DNA from: Sphingomonas faeni
GTDB taxonomy: Bacteria; Pseudomonadota; Alphaproteobacteria; Sphingomonadales; Sphingomonadaceae
DNA length: 64,000 nucleotides
Assembly: GCF_023195535.1 (NCBI RefSeq)
Contig: NZ_JALPNF010000004.1
Location: 62,001-126,000, forward strand
Reading direction: 5' to 3'
This document shows positions 1 to 11,495 of the stretch, one piece after another. Under the pieces are notes generated by a model. It made no database searches, was not told the DNA's origin, and saw only the letters and a list, made by a program, of their open reading frames with translations. Numbering within the stretch: position 1 is the stretch's first letter; the number at the start of each line of letters is the position of its first letter. Made by a program: the position numbers and the translations under genes.

Positions 1-588
1 GTGTACCGCGAGCAGATCGACGCGCTGCTCGAAGGTGGCGAGGGGGTCGGCGTCGACTTCATCCTGATCGAGACGGTGTTCGATACGCTCAACGCCAAGG
101 CCGGCATCATGGCGGCGATCGAGGCGGGTGAGGCTCTGGGGCGCGACGTGCCGATCATGATGTCGATGACGCTGACCGATCTCAGCGGGCGTAACCTGTC
201 CGGGCATACCGTCGAGGCGTTCTGGCACGCGGTGCGGCATGCCAAGCCGATCACGATCGGGCTCAACTGCTCGTTCGGGGCGGAGCAACTGCGCCCGCAT
301 GTGAAGACGCTGTCGGCGATCGCGGATACGTTGATCATGATCTATCCGAACGCGGGCTTGCCCAACGAACTCGGCGAGTATGACGAGCAGCCGGAGACGA
401 CGGCTGGGCTGGTCGGCGAGTGGGCGGTGGCCAAGCAGGTCAACGTGCTCGGCGGCTGCTGCGGGTCGACGCCGGCGCATATCAAGGCGATGGCCGATGG
501 TGTTCGCGGGCTTGAACCACGGGCGGTTGCGCGGCCGGAGGTGCGGACCAAGCTCGCCGGCCTCGAACCGTTCACGATGGCGGCCTGA
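1..588 (+). CDS. metH: Methionine synthase, homocysteine S-methyltransferase part (5' partial)
   Basis: Homocysteine S-methyltransferase module of cobalamin-dependent methionine synthase. It binds homocysteine on a zinc ion and accepts the methyl group from methylcobalamin. Only the last 195 residues are in the window; the frame is open at base 1, so the true start lies upstream. The visible zinc-site motif is GGCCGSTP near residues 150-157, preceded by conserved IGLNCSFGAEQLRPH. The protein stops after this domain, and the pterin, cobalamin and activation domains are encoded by the next gene. The enzyme is therefore made as two polypeptides, an arrangement common in sphingomonads. A palindromic repeat separates the two genes. 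Confidence 0.93.
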   Translation: MYREQIDALLEGGEGVGVDFILIETVFDTLNAKAGIMAAIEAGEALGRDVPIMMSMTLTDLSGRNLSGHTVEAFWHAVRHAKPITIGLNCSFGAEQLRPHVKTLSAIADTLIMIYPNAGLPNELGEYDEQPETTAGLVGEWAVAKQVNVLGGCCGSTPAHIKAMADGVRGLEPRAVARPEVRTKLAGLEPFTMAA

Positions 589-600
589 CCTAAGATTTGA

Positions 601-684
601 CGTCATCCCAGCGAAAGCTGGGATCTCCCGGTGGTGAGGGAGTGACCTGTCACCACGATACCCCAGCTTCCGCTGGGGTGACGG
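601..684. repeat. Palindromic intergenic repeat, family B (GTCATCCCAGC type)
   Basis: Inverted repeat with outer arms of the type CGTCATCCCAGCGAAAGCTG / CCCCAGCTTCCGCTGGGGTG. It fills the gap between the two methionine synthase genes and ends 13 bases before the metH start codon. Related copies lie at 40284-40364 and 58547-58630. No open reading frame is expected here. Confidence 0.85.
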
Positions 685-697
685 AATTTGGATTGCG

Positions 698-3418
<2,721 letters not shown>

Positions 3419-3423
3419 GGTTC

Positions 3424-3455
3424 GGGCTCGCGCGCGGAACAACCGCCGCGAGCCC
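3424..3455 (+). terminator. Hairpin after metH, possible terminator
   Basis: Perfect 9-base inverted repeat GGGCTCGCG / CGCGAGCCC starting six bases after the metH stop. There is no clear T-run after it, so intrinsic termination is uncertain. Confidence 0.4.
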
Positions 3456-3487
3456 GCGCTTATCATGGGTCCACATGCGGAGACCCG

Positions 3488-5263
3488 ATGACCGTTCCCC
3501 AATATCTTTCGATCGCCACGCTGTTCGGGATGATGGCGCTCTTCGTCTGGGGCAGGTTCCGCTACGACGTCACCGCGATCCTCGCACTGCTCGCCAGCAT
3601 CGCGCTCGGCATCGTCAGCCCGAAGGATGCGTTCAAGGGCTTCTCCGACGATATCGTCATCATCGTCGGCTCGGCGCTGGTGATCTCGGCGGCGGTGCAG
3701 CGCTCGGGCATCATCGAACGCGCGCTCGCCAAGTTCGCCAAGCGGGTGACGCGGGTCCGTTCGCAATTGCTGCTGCTGACCGCGTCGGTCGGGTTCGCCT
3801 CCGCGCTGGTCAAGAACATCGGCGCGCTGGCGATGCTGATGCCCGCCGCGTTCCAGATGGCGAAGAAGAACGACACCTCGCCCTCGGTCTTCCTCATGCC
3901 GATGGCGTCGGCATCGCTGCTCGGCGGGCTCATCACGCTGGTCGGGACGTCGCCGAACATCATCGTCAGCCGCGTGCGCGAGCAGATGACCGGGCATCCG
4001 TTCGGGATGTTCGACTATGCGCCGGTCGGGCTCGGGCTGACGCTGATGGGGCTGATCTACCTCCGGTTCGCGTACCGGCTGCTGCCGCGCGATCGCCGTG
4101 CCGCGCCGACGATGGGCGAGGCGCTCGACATCAAGGGGTATGTGACCGAGGCGATGATCCCCGACGGCTCGCCCGCGGTCGACGAGACCGTCGATGCGTT
4201 CCTCGACCGCCACGACCGCGAGGTGACGATCACCCGGATCCTGCGCGCCGGGATGCGCAGCGCGCCGCAAGACCACACGCATCTGCGCGCCGGCGACACG
4301 CTGATCCTCGGCGGAGAGCCCGATGCGCTCGAACGGGTAATCGCGCGCGACCGGCTGAAGCTGGAAGGCGAGGACCGCGAAAAGGCCGACGAGGACGACG
4401 ATGACGAGGTCGGCGTGATCGAGGCGGTGATCGCGCAGGATTCGCCACTCGTCGGTCGAACCGCGGCGAGGCTCGCGTTGCAGGCCCGCTACGGCGTCAA
4501 TCTGATCGCGATCTCGCGGCAGGGCGAGCATCTCTCGCGGCGCCTCGCCAACACCGAATTGCGGGCCGGCGACGTGCTGGTGCTGCAGGGCCCGCTCGAA
4601 CAATTGCCCAGCAAGCTGCGCGATCTCGGCTGTCTGCCGCTGGCGCAGCGCGAGATGCGGCTCGGCGTGTCGAAGCGGAGCTGGCTGCCGATCGCCATCC
4701 TCGCGGTGGCGATGAGCGCGACCGCATTGGGGTTCGTGCCGGTGGCGGTCGCGTTCTTCGCCGCGGCGGGGCTGATCATGGCGACCGGCGTGCTGCCGGT
4801 GCGCGAGGCGTACGACCATGTCGAATGGCCGATCCTGATCATGCTCGGCGCGCTGATTCCGGTCAGCGATTCGCTGCGTACCACCGGCGCGTCGGAGGTG
4901 ATCGCGACGTGGCTGTCTTCGACCGCGGCGACCTTGCCGCCCTGGGGCGCGGTTGCGCTGATCCTGGCGGCGGCGATGGCCGTAACGCCGTTCCTCAACA
5001 ACGCCGCGACCGTGCTGGTGATGGCGCCGATCGCGGCGACCTTCGCGGGCGATCTCGGGTTCCGGCCCGAGGCGTTCCTGATGGCGACCGCGGTCGGGGC
5101 GGGGTGCGATTTCCTGACGCCGATCGGGCACCAGTGCAACACGCTGGTGATGGGGCCGGGGGGGTACAAGTTCGGCGATTACGCGAGACTGGGCGCACCG
5201 CTGTCGCTGCTGGTGCTGCTGGTCGGCACGCCGCTGATCGTCGCGGTCTGGCCGATGCATTGA
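3488..5263 (+). CDS. SLC13/DASS-type permease with TrkA-C domains
   Basis: Integral inner-membrane protein of 591 residues, probably an anion or dicarboxylate/sulfate permease. Membrane segments occupy the first about 210 residues (VGTSPNIIVSRV loop at about 155-165). Two soluble RCK-C/TrkA-C-like domains follow at about 215-295 and 315-385, separated by an acidic linker (EKADEDDDDEVG). A second membrane half carries TPFLNNAATVLVMAP and DFLTPIGHQCNTLVMGPGGY, the repeated family signature. The RCK-C insertion between the halves is typical of the subfamily and suggests regulation by a soluble ligand. The substrate cannot be read from sequence. It lies alone between metH and a palindromic repeat. 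Confidence 0.85.
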   Translation: MTVPQYLSIATLFGMMALFVWGRFRYDVTAILALLASIALGIVSPKDAFKGFSDDIVIIVGSALVISAAVQRSGIIERALAKFAKRVTRVRSQLLLLTASVGFASALVKNIGALAMLMPAAFQMAKKNDTSPSVFLMPMASASLLGGLITLVGTSPNIIVSRVREQMTGHPFGMFDYAPVGLGLTLMGLIYLRFAYRLLPRDRRAAPTMGEALDIKGYVTEAMIPDGSPAVDETVDAFLDRHDREVTITRILRAGMRSAPQDHTHLRAGDTLILGGEPDALERVIARDRLKLEGEDREKADEDDDDEVGVIEAVIAQDSPLVGRTAARLALQARYGVNLIAISRQGEHLSRRLANTELRAGDVLVLQGPLEQLPSKLRDLGCLPLAQREMRLGVSKRSWLPIAILAVAMSATALGFVPVAVAFFAAAGLIMATGVLPVREAYDHVEWPILIMLGALIPVSDSLRTTGASEVIATWLSSTAATLPPWGAVALILAAAMAVTPFLNNAATVLVMAPIAATFAGDLGFRPEAFLMATAVGAGCDFLTPIGHQCNTLVMGPGGYKFGDYARLGAPLSLLVLLVGTPLIVAVWPMH

Positions 5264-5275
5264 ACGGGACCTAAC

Positions 5276-5402
5276 GATCCTCCCCCGCCAGGGGGAGGTG
5301 GCTGGCTCTTGCCAGACGGAGGGGGAGGAAAGGGCAAACCCTCGTTCCGTATCCTCCCCCTCCGTCGCCTACGGCGCCACCTCCCCCTGGCGGGGGAGGA
5401 TC
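5276..5402. repeat. Palindromic intergenic repeat, family A
   Basis: 127-base element with perfect 27-base arms beginning GATCCTCCCCCGCCAGGGGG. It lies between the converging permease and aldehyde dehydrogenase genes. The transcripts would fold into a very stable stem, so it could limit read-through from either side. Confidence 0.9.
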
Positions 5403-5436
5403 AGAAGAAGATTCCGCTTCCCTCCGAGAAAGGGAG

Positions 5437-6897
5437 TTACGCGCCTGATTCGGCTGGTTTACCTTCGCGCACGTCACCCTGCAGGCCGGTGATCGTCTTC
5501 ACCTCCATGAAGTCCGTCAGCCCATAGCGCCCGTTCTCGCGGCCGTTACCGGACTGCTTGTAGCCACCGAACGGCGCGCCGATATCAGGGCTCCACGAGT
5601 TGATCGTCACCAGCCCCGCGCGCAACCTGGGCGCGACCTTTGCCGCCGCCGTCGGGTCGCCCGAGATCGTCGCCGACAGCCCATATTCGGTCGCATTGGC
5701 GATGCGGATGCCTTCGTCCTGGTCGTTGTACGCCGTGATCGTAGCGACCGGCCCGAACGTCTCCTCCTGCGCGATCCGCATGTCCGGCCGCACGTCGGTG
5801 AACAGCGTCGGCTGGATGTAGAAGCCCGCATTGCGTCCGTTCGGCCGCCCGACGCCGCCCGTCACCAGGGTCGCGCCTTCGTCGATCGCCGACTGGATCA
5901 GCCCCTGGATCTTGTCGAACTGCGCCTTGTTGACGACCGGGCCGATATGCTGGCCCATTTCGGCTGGATCGCCGACCTTGGTCTGCTCCATCATCGACTT
6001 TACAATCGCGGTAGCCTCCGCAACCTGGCTTGCATGCACCAGCAGGCGGGTCGGCGCGATGCAGCTCTGCCCCGAATTGGCGAGCACGCCTGCGACCGTC
6101 GGCGGCAGCACGGTCGCGAGATCGGAGCCCTCCAGCACGAGGTTCGCGGCCTTGCCGCCAAGCTCCTGATGGACGCGCTTGACCGTCGGTGCCGCCGCCA
6201 GCGCCACCGCAATTCCCGCGCGCGTCGAGCCGGTGAAGCTCACCATGTCGACGTCGCGGTGCGCGCACAGCGCTGCGCCGACGCCCGGACCGTCGCCGTT
6301 GACGAGGTTGAACACGCCCGCCGGCACGCCCGCCGCATCCATGATCTCCGCCAGGATCACCGCGCACGACGGTGCCTCCTCGGACGGTTTCAAGATCATC
6401 GTGTCGCCCGCCGCGAGCGCCGGGGCGACCTTCGCGCAGATCTGGTTGAGCGGCCAGTTCCACGGCGTGATCATCGCGACGACACCGAGCGGCTCGTGCA
6501 CGACGGTCGCCTTGCCGATGACTTCCGAGAATTCGAACGCCGCCAGCGCCTTCGCGGTCGCCGAGAAATGCGCGAGCCCGGTGGGCGCCTGCGCCATCGA
6601 CGCCAGCGCCATCGGTGCGCCCATTTCCTGCGACATCGCCTTGGCCAGATCGGGCATCCGCGCCTTGTATTCGGTCATGATCCGGCCGAGCACGTCAAGC
6701 CGCTCCTGCACGCTGGTCTGGCTCCAGCTCTCGAACGCCGAACGGGCCGCGGCCACGGCCTTGTCGACATCGGCTGCGGTGCCGAGCGTGATTTCCGTAC
6801 ACGGCTGTTCGGTCGACGGGTCGATCACCTGATAGACGGTGCCGCCTTCGCTCTCGACCCACGCGCCGTCGATATACTGCTTCAAATAGCTTTTCAT
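5437..6897 (-). CDS. NAD(P)-dependent aldehyde dehydrogenase
   Basis: Cytosolic ALDH-superfamily enzyme of 486 residues, oxidising an aldehyde to the acid. Visible motifs are the Rossmann/active-site lead ITPWNWPLNQ, the general base Glu in HQELGGK, the catalytic Cys in NSGQSCIAPTR, and the C-terminal ETFGPVATI and PFGGYKQSGNGRE. I chose the ATG at 6897 (MKSYLKQYIDGAW), preceded by GGAGAGG, over an earlier in-frame start at 6954. The substrate is not evident. It is divergent from the quinone oxidoreductase gene, with about 105 bases for both promoters. Confidence 0.9.
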   Translation of the reverse strand: MKSYLKQYIDGAWVESEGGTVYQVIDPSTEQPCTEITLGTAADVDKAVAAARSAFESWSQTSVQERLDVLGRIMTEYKARMPDLAKAMSQEMGAPMALASMAQAPTGLAHFSATAKALAAFEFSEVIGKATVVHEPLGVVAMITPWNWPLNQICAKVAPALAAGDTMILKPSEEAPSCAVILAEIMDAAGVPAGVFNLVNGDGPGVGAALCAHRDVDMVSFTGSTRAGIAVALAAAPTVKRVHQELGGKAANLVLEGSDLATVLPPTVAGVLANSGQSCIAPTRLLVHASQVAEATAIVKSMMEQTKVGDPAEMGQHIGPVVNKAQFDKIQGLIQSAIDEGATLVTGGVGRPNGRNAGFYIQPTLFTDVRPDMRIAQEETFGPVATITAYNDQDEGIRIANATEYGLSATISGDPTAAAKVAPRLRAGLVTINSWSPDIGAPFGGYKQSGNGRENGRYGLTDFMEVKTITGLQGDVREGKPAESGA

Positions 6898-7003
6898 CGT
6901 GCCTCTCCGCATCTTGTCTCGCAAAGGTTTGGGCTCGGCGGAGATCGGTTGCAACCCGAAACGTATGCCGTAGGGTAACCCGGAAATCGATCAGGAGACC
7001 GGC

Positions 7004-7978
7004 ATGGCGAGAGTGGCATTCATCGAGAAGGCCGGCGGCCCCGAGGTGATCCAGTGGCGCGACGTGACGCTGCCGCCGCCGGCCAAGGGCGAGGTCTGGA
7101 TGCGCAACACCGCGGTCGGGCTGAACTTCATCGACACCTATCACCGCGGCGGCGTGTACCCGATCGACCTGCCCTCGGGTCTCGGCAGCGAGGCGGCGGG
7201 CGTCGTGATGGCGGTCGGCGAAGGCGTCACCGACTTCGCGCCCGGCGACCGCGTCGGGACCTTCGGCCCATCGCGCGGCGCCTATGCGACCGAGCGCAAC
7301 GTCGCCGCGCAGGACCTTTTCAAGCTGCCGGACACGCTCGACGACCGCACCGCCGCCGCGATGCTGCTCAAGGGCTGCACCGCCGAGTTCCTGGTCGAAC
7401 GCTGCGCGAAGGTGCAGGCGGGCCAGACCGTGCTCGTTCACGCGGCGGCGGGCGGCGTCGGCCACATCCTCGTCGGTTGGCTGAAAGCAATCGGCGCCAC
7501 CGTCATTGCCAGCGTCGGCAGCGAGGACAAGGCCGCACGCACCCGCAAAGCCGGCGCCGACCACGTCATCCTCCACAAGTCCGAGGACATCGCGACCCGG
7601 GTCCGCGCAATCACCGACGGCGAGGGCGTGCCGATCATCCTCGACGGCGTCGGCGGCGCGACCTGGAATGCATCGCTCGACAGCGCCGCGCGATGCGGCC
7701 TGATCGTGAGCTACGGTAATGCCGGCGGCGTGGTCGACGGCGTCAACCTCGGCATCCTCGCGCGCAAAGGGTCGCTGTTCGTGACCCGTCCGACCTTGTT
7801 CGACTATTACGTGACGCCGGACGAGCGGAAAGCGGGCATCGCGCGCCTGTTCGCGATGATCGAGAACGGCGCGATCACTCCCGAGATCGGCCAGACCTTC
7901 CCGCTCGAAGATGCCGTCGAAGCGCATCGCGCGATCGAGAGCGGGGCGACTTCGGGTAGCACGTTGCTGCTGCCGTAA
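7004..7978 (+). CDS. qor: NADPH:quinone oxidoreductase (zinc-independent MDR family)
   Basis: Medium-chain dehydrogenase/reductase of 324 residues, the usual length for quinone reductase 1. The N-terminal GroES-like domain has NFIDTYHRGGVYP and GLGSEAAGVV. The nucleotide-binding motif HAAAGGVGHI follows at about 147-156, and the C-terminal FPLEDAVEAHRAIESGATSGS is typical. The zinc-binding cysteines of alcohol dehydrogenases are absent. It would reduce quinones with NADPH in the cytosol. The start has a good AGGAG site seven bases upstream. It is a single gene divergent from an aldehyde dehydrogenase, which suggests a role in carbonyl or quinone detoxification. Confidence 0.88.
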   Translation: MARVAFIEKAGGPEVIQWRDVTLPPPAKGEVWMRNTAVGLNFIDTYHRGGVYPIDLPSGLGSEAAGVVMAVGEGVTDFAPGDRVGTFGPSRGAYATERNVAAQDLFKLPDTLDDRTAAAMLLKGCTAEFLVERCAKVQAGQTVLVHAAAGGVGHILVGWLKAIGATVIASVGSEDKAARTRKAGADHVILHKSEDIATRVRAITDGEGVPIILDGVGGATWNASLDSAARCGLIVSYGNAGGVVDGVNLGILARKGSLFVTRPTLFDYYVTPDERKAGIARLFAMIENGAITPEIGQTFPLEDAVEAHRAIESGATSGSTLLLP

Positions 7979-8004
7979 CCCGCGCGTTAGCGCAGGAGCG
8001 GTTA

Positions 8005-8187
8005 TTCACGCGAAGGCGCGAAGAAGGTTTGTTCACGCGGAGACGCGGAGGTGTCCCGAGCGGTACGACCGTCGCGTCACATTTCGGCCGTCGATGCTGA
8101 GGGGGGCCGTTGGTCCCGTATTCAGCACCTCCGTGTCTCCGCGTCTCCGCGTGAACCCATTCTTCTGGCCTCTTTGCGCCTTCGCGC
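8005..8187. repeat. Large imperfect inverted repeat, family D
   Basis: Left arm contains TTCACGCGAAGGCGCGAAGA and TTCACGCGGAGACGCGGAGG. The right arm contains their complements, CACCTCCGTGTCTCCGCGTC and TTTGCGCCTTCGCG. There are two nested stems around a unique central loop. Only one copy is seen in the window. Confidence 0.8.
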
Positions 8188-8318
8188 CCTGGGCGCGACA
8201 GGCGGCGCGGTCGTGGACGTCCGCTAACGATTATAGCCATCGCGTGTCCGGCGCTTTCAATGCTGGTTCGATGTGGAATCGTTCGCGCGATCGTACGATG
8301 GGATAGCCGCCGAAGCCG

Positions 8319-8336
8319 CTGTCACCGTGCTGTCAT
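8319..8336 (+). promoter_or_regulatory. Probable PhoB operator (Pho box)
   Basis: The sequence CTGTCACCGTGCTGTCAT is two CTGTCA(C/T) heptamers with a 4-base spacer, giving the 11-base period of the classical Pho box. A degenerate third unit (ACGTAAC) falls at the next period, 8341. It lies 84 bases before the start of the receptor gene that is coupled to a phytase, which fits induction on phosphate starvation. Confidence 0.65.
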
Positions 8337-8420
8337 GCTGACGTAACGGCGCTGCCATGCGCGACCGCTACCGCGCCTCCCAAGCCGGCTGAAGAAGTCG
8401 GGACCATCCGGGGGAATACC

Positions 8421-11400
8421 ATGAAATCGAACCTGTCGAACCGCGTTCGCGGTCGCGTCGTCGCGCATGCGCTGCTCGCCGGCTGTGCGCTGAGCCCGCT
8501 GACCGTTGCGAGCGCCCATGCGCGTCCCGACGCAGCGACACCGGTCGGCGCGCCGCGCGCGCCTGGGGCGATCACCGGCACCGTGTCGCAGGCGGGCAGC
8601 GGCGAGTATCTCGATGGTGCCTCGGTCTCGATCCCCGCACTCGACCTGTCGACCGTGGTCGATCGCACCGGACGCTTCTCGCTGGTGGGCGTTCCCGCCG
8701 GCACGCACGAACTCGTGATCCGCTATGTCGGCTTCCCCGATGCGCGCCGGACCGTGACCGTCGCCGATGCCCCGGTCACGCTCGACGTCGCGATGACCGC
8801 GGTCGTCGGCACGGATGCGGGCGCAGGCGAGGGGGCCGAGATCGTCGTCTCGGGCTCGCGCCCGATCGCGGAATCCGAAGCCGCCGCACTCCAGATCCAG
8901 CGCACCAGCCCGTCGCTCGTCTCGGTCATCGCTTCGGATTCGATCGGTCGCCTGCCCGATCAGAACGTCGCACAGGCGGTCAGCCGCCTCCCCGGCGTCG
9001 GCGTCCAGCGCGACCAGGGCCAGGCGCGCTACATCACGTTGCGCGGCGCCCCGATCAACTGGACCACGCTGTCGATCGACGGCATCAACGTCGTTAGCCC
9101 CGAAGGTCGCGACGCCCGCTTCGACTCGATCCCGTCGGCGATCGCCTCGCAGATCGTCGTGCGCAAGGCCGTCACCCCCGACATGACCGGCGAGACGATC
9201 GCCGGCAATGTCGACATCATCACCCGCTCGGCGTTCGATTATCCCGGCATGAAGGTGCAGGCCAAGGGTGGCCTCGGCCATGTAGAGCTGGGCAAGAAGA
9301 CCGAATATGAGGGCTCGCTCGTCGTCTCCGACCGGATCGACACCGGCATCGGCGAGTTCGGCATCGTCTCGTCCGCGAGCCTGTATCGTCGCGGCATGGT
9401 CACCGACAATTTCGAGACCGATTTCGAGGCGGTCAAGGAAGACAAGCGGCCCGGCTATCAGACGCGCAACTGGGCGCGCGAGACCGAGAACAAGCTGTAT
9501 CGCCTGACGCGCAAGAACTACTCGCTCTCGACCCGGCTCGACTGGCGCCCGGCGCCCGGCCACAAGCTGTTCGCGGAGACGATCTACTCGGCGTTCGCGG
9601 ACGACGAGCAGCGTAACAACTACATCTTCGATCTCGACGATCAGCAGTCGCGTGCGCCGACCGGCAGCGCCCCCTGCACCGTCAACGCACGGCCTGCGTC
9701 GGGCACCACGGGCTATGCCGACATCTGCACCGGCAACACGCCCTTGCTCGGCACCGTCTACGGCGTCGATCTCAACGCGAACTTCACGGTGCGCAAATAC
9801 AAGCAGTCGGTCTTTACCAACACGGTCGGCGGCGATCACGAACTCGGCGAGTGGAAGGTCGCATGGCGCGGTAACTTCACGCGCTCGATCGACGACCGAA
9901 CGCAGCCGGCACAGCTGAACTACGAAAGCCCCAGCTTCGCGAACGCCACCAATCGGCTCACCGTGGGCTACGACCTGACCGATCCGCAGCTCGCCAAGGT
10001 CCAGCTGTTCCGCACGATCCGCAACGCCGACGGGACGTTCTCGCGCGGCGCACAGGTGACCGCGATCGAGGATTTCCCGACGTCGCTGACCCGCCTGCGC
10101 TCGCTGAAGGCAAAGGACGTGACCGAGGCCTATACCGCCAAGCTCGACGTCAGCCGCGAGGCGTCGCTGTTCGGGGCGCAGACGGTGTTCACCGCCGGCG
10201 TCCGCTATGACGACCGCACCAAGACCGCGAACGAGGATCTGCTCGACATCAGCAGCGCGGCGCAGTTCGCCGCTGCGGGCATCTCCACCAACTATGCCGC
10301 GATCGCCAAGCCCGGCGGGTTCCAGGGCAAGATCCCGCTCGGCTACACCTTCCAGTATTTCGACCGCGACAAGGTGCTCGGGCTGGTCGACCAAGCAAAG
10401 AGCGTCGCCAACTACGCGCCGGTCGACGCCAATTTCTACGAGGTCGGCGAGCGGGTCTATTCGGCCTATGCGATGGCCACCACGACGACCAACTGGGGCA
10501 GCATCGTCGGCGGCGCCCGCGTCGAGCATATCCGCAACGACGCGCGGGCCTTCTCGATCGACGCGGCGACCAGCGGCGCGACGCCGGTCGAGGCGAAGTC
10601 GAGCCAGACGCTGGTCTATCCGAGCCTCCATCTGAACTGGGACGTCAACGATCGGATGAAGGCGCGCCTGTCGTTCAACACCGGCGCCGCGCGGCCCGAT
10701 TACGATCAGCTGCGTCCCAACCTGACCTACAACGACGCGAACCTGACCGTGTCCGGCGGCAACCCCGACGCGAAGCCGGAAAAGGCCAAGGGGGTCGACG
10801 CCTATGTCGAATATTACACGATGCCGCGCGGCTTCCTGTCGATCGGCGCCTATTACAAGGACGTCACCAACGTCCTGTTCGATTCGGTGCAGACCTTCGG
10901 CAGCAATATCCTCAACAGCGGCGGCAGCGATCGTTCGCAATATCAGTTCTCGACCGTGCTGAACGGCGGCAAGGGCTATATCATGGGGATCGAGGGCGCG
11001 ATCCAGCAACAGCTCGACCCGTTCACCGCCGATCTCGGCCTGCCGGACTGGATGGGCGGCTTCGGCATCCAGCTCAACGCGACGATCAACAAGAGCCGCG
11101 CGGATACGCCAGGCACGGCTGATATCCCGTCGCGGAAAGTGCCGCTGCCCGGCGCGTCGGACGCGATCTACAATCTGATCGGCTATTACGAGAAATACGG
11201 CTTCTCCGCGCGCGTCTCGTACCAGAACCGCTCGGCATGGCTCGACGCGATCGGCTCGGTTGCGAAGGTCGGCGACACCGTCCGCGGCGTCGATGGCGGC
11301 GATTTCTACTGGGCCAAGGACAATGAACTGGACGCATCGCTCCGCTACGCGATCAACGGCAATTTTGAGATCTACGCCGATTTCGCTAACCTGCTGAATG

Positions 11401-11495
11401 GTCCGGGCCGCCGCTATGTCGGGACGTCGGCGTACACGATCGAGCATGAGACGTTCGGGCGGCGCTACACCGGCGGCGTGCGGGTGACGTTCTGA
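8421..11495 (+). CDS. TonB-dependent receptor, probably for phytate
   Basis: Outer-membrane receptor of 1024 residues. It has a signal peptide (about 1-35), then a carboxypeptidase-like beta-sandwich domain at about 45-125 (GAITGTVSQAGSGEYLDGAS). The plug domain begins near 150 with SVIASDSIGRLPDQNVAQAV and LPGVGVQRDQGQARYITLRG. The beta-barrel ends in the expected aromatic YTGGVRVTF. The stop overlaps the start of the phytase gene by one base, so the two are translationally coupled. The inferred role is energised uptake of inositol phosphates released or bound at the cell surface. The substrate assignment rests on the neighbour and the upstream Pho box. Confidence 0.85.
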   Translation: MKSNLSNRVRGRVVAHALLAGCALSPLTVASAHARPDAATPVGAPRAPGAITGTVSQAGSGEYLDGASVSIPALDLSTVVDRTGRFSLVGVPAGTHELVIRYVGFPDARRTVTVADAPVTLDVAMTAVVGTDAGAGEGAEIVVSGSRPIAESEAAALQIQRTSPSLVSVIASDSIGRLPDQNVAQAVSRLPGVGVQRDQGQARYITLRGAPINWTTLSIDGINVVSPEGRDARFDSIPSAIASQIVVRKAVTPDMTGETIAGNVDIITRSAFDYPGMKVQAKGGLGHVELGKKTEYEGSLVVSDRIDTGIGEFGIVSSASLYRRGMVTDNFETDFEAVKEDKRPGYQTRNWARETENKLYRLTRKNYSLSTRLDWRPAPGHKLFAETIYSAFADDEQRNNYIFDLDDQQSRAPTGSAPCTVNARPASGTTGYADICTGNTPLLGTVYGVDLNANFTVRKYKQSVFTNTVGGDHELGEWKVAWRGNFTRSIDDRTQPAQLNYESPSFANATNRLTVGYDLTDPQLAKVQLFRTIRNADGTFSRGAQVTAIEDFPTSLTRLRSLKAKDVTEAYTAKLDVSREASLFGAQTVFTAGVRYDDRTKTANEDLLDISSAAQFAAAGISTNYAAIAKPGGFQGKIPLGYTFQYFDRDKVLGLVDQAKSVANYAPVDANFYEVGERVYSAYAMATTTTNWGSIVGGARVEHIRNDARAFSIDAATSGATPVEAKSSQTLVYPSLHLNWDVNDRMKARLSFNTGAARPDYDQLRPNLTYNDANLTVSGGNPDAKPEKAKGVDAYVEYYTMPRGFLSIGAYYKDVTNVLFDSVQTFGSNILNSGGSDRSQYQFSTVLNGGKGYIMGIEGAIQQQLDPFTADLGLPDWMGGFGIQLNATINKSRADTPGTADIPSRKVPLPGASDAIYNLIGYYEKYGFSARVSYQNRSAWLDAIGSVAKVGDTVRGVDGGDFYWAKDNELDASLRYAINGNFEIYADFANLLNGPGRRYVGTSAYTIEHETFGRRYTGGVRVTF

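Larger units (their letters stand above)
7979..8420. other. 442-base non-coding gap before the phytate receptor
   Basis: Holds a long inverted repeat (8005-8187) and, near the right end, a direct repeat resembling a Pho box (8319-8336). The rest (8188-8318) shows no open frame with coding character. Confidence 0.7.

Noticed and set aside
5437-6897. Aldehyde dehydrogenase as the missing alpha-ketoglutarate semialdehyde dehydrogenase
   Set aside because: It lies more than 50 kb from the hydroxyproline genes and has no GTATAC motif upstream. Nothing in the sequence ties it to that substrate.
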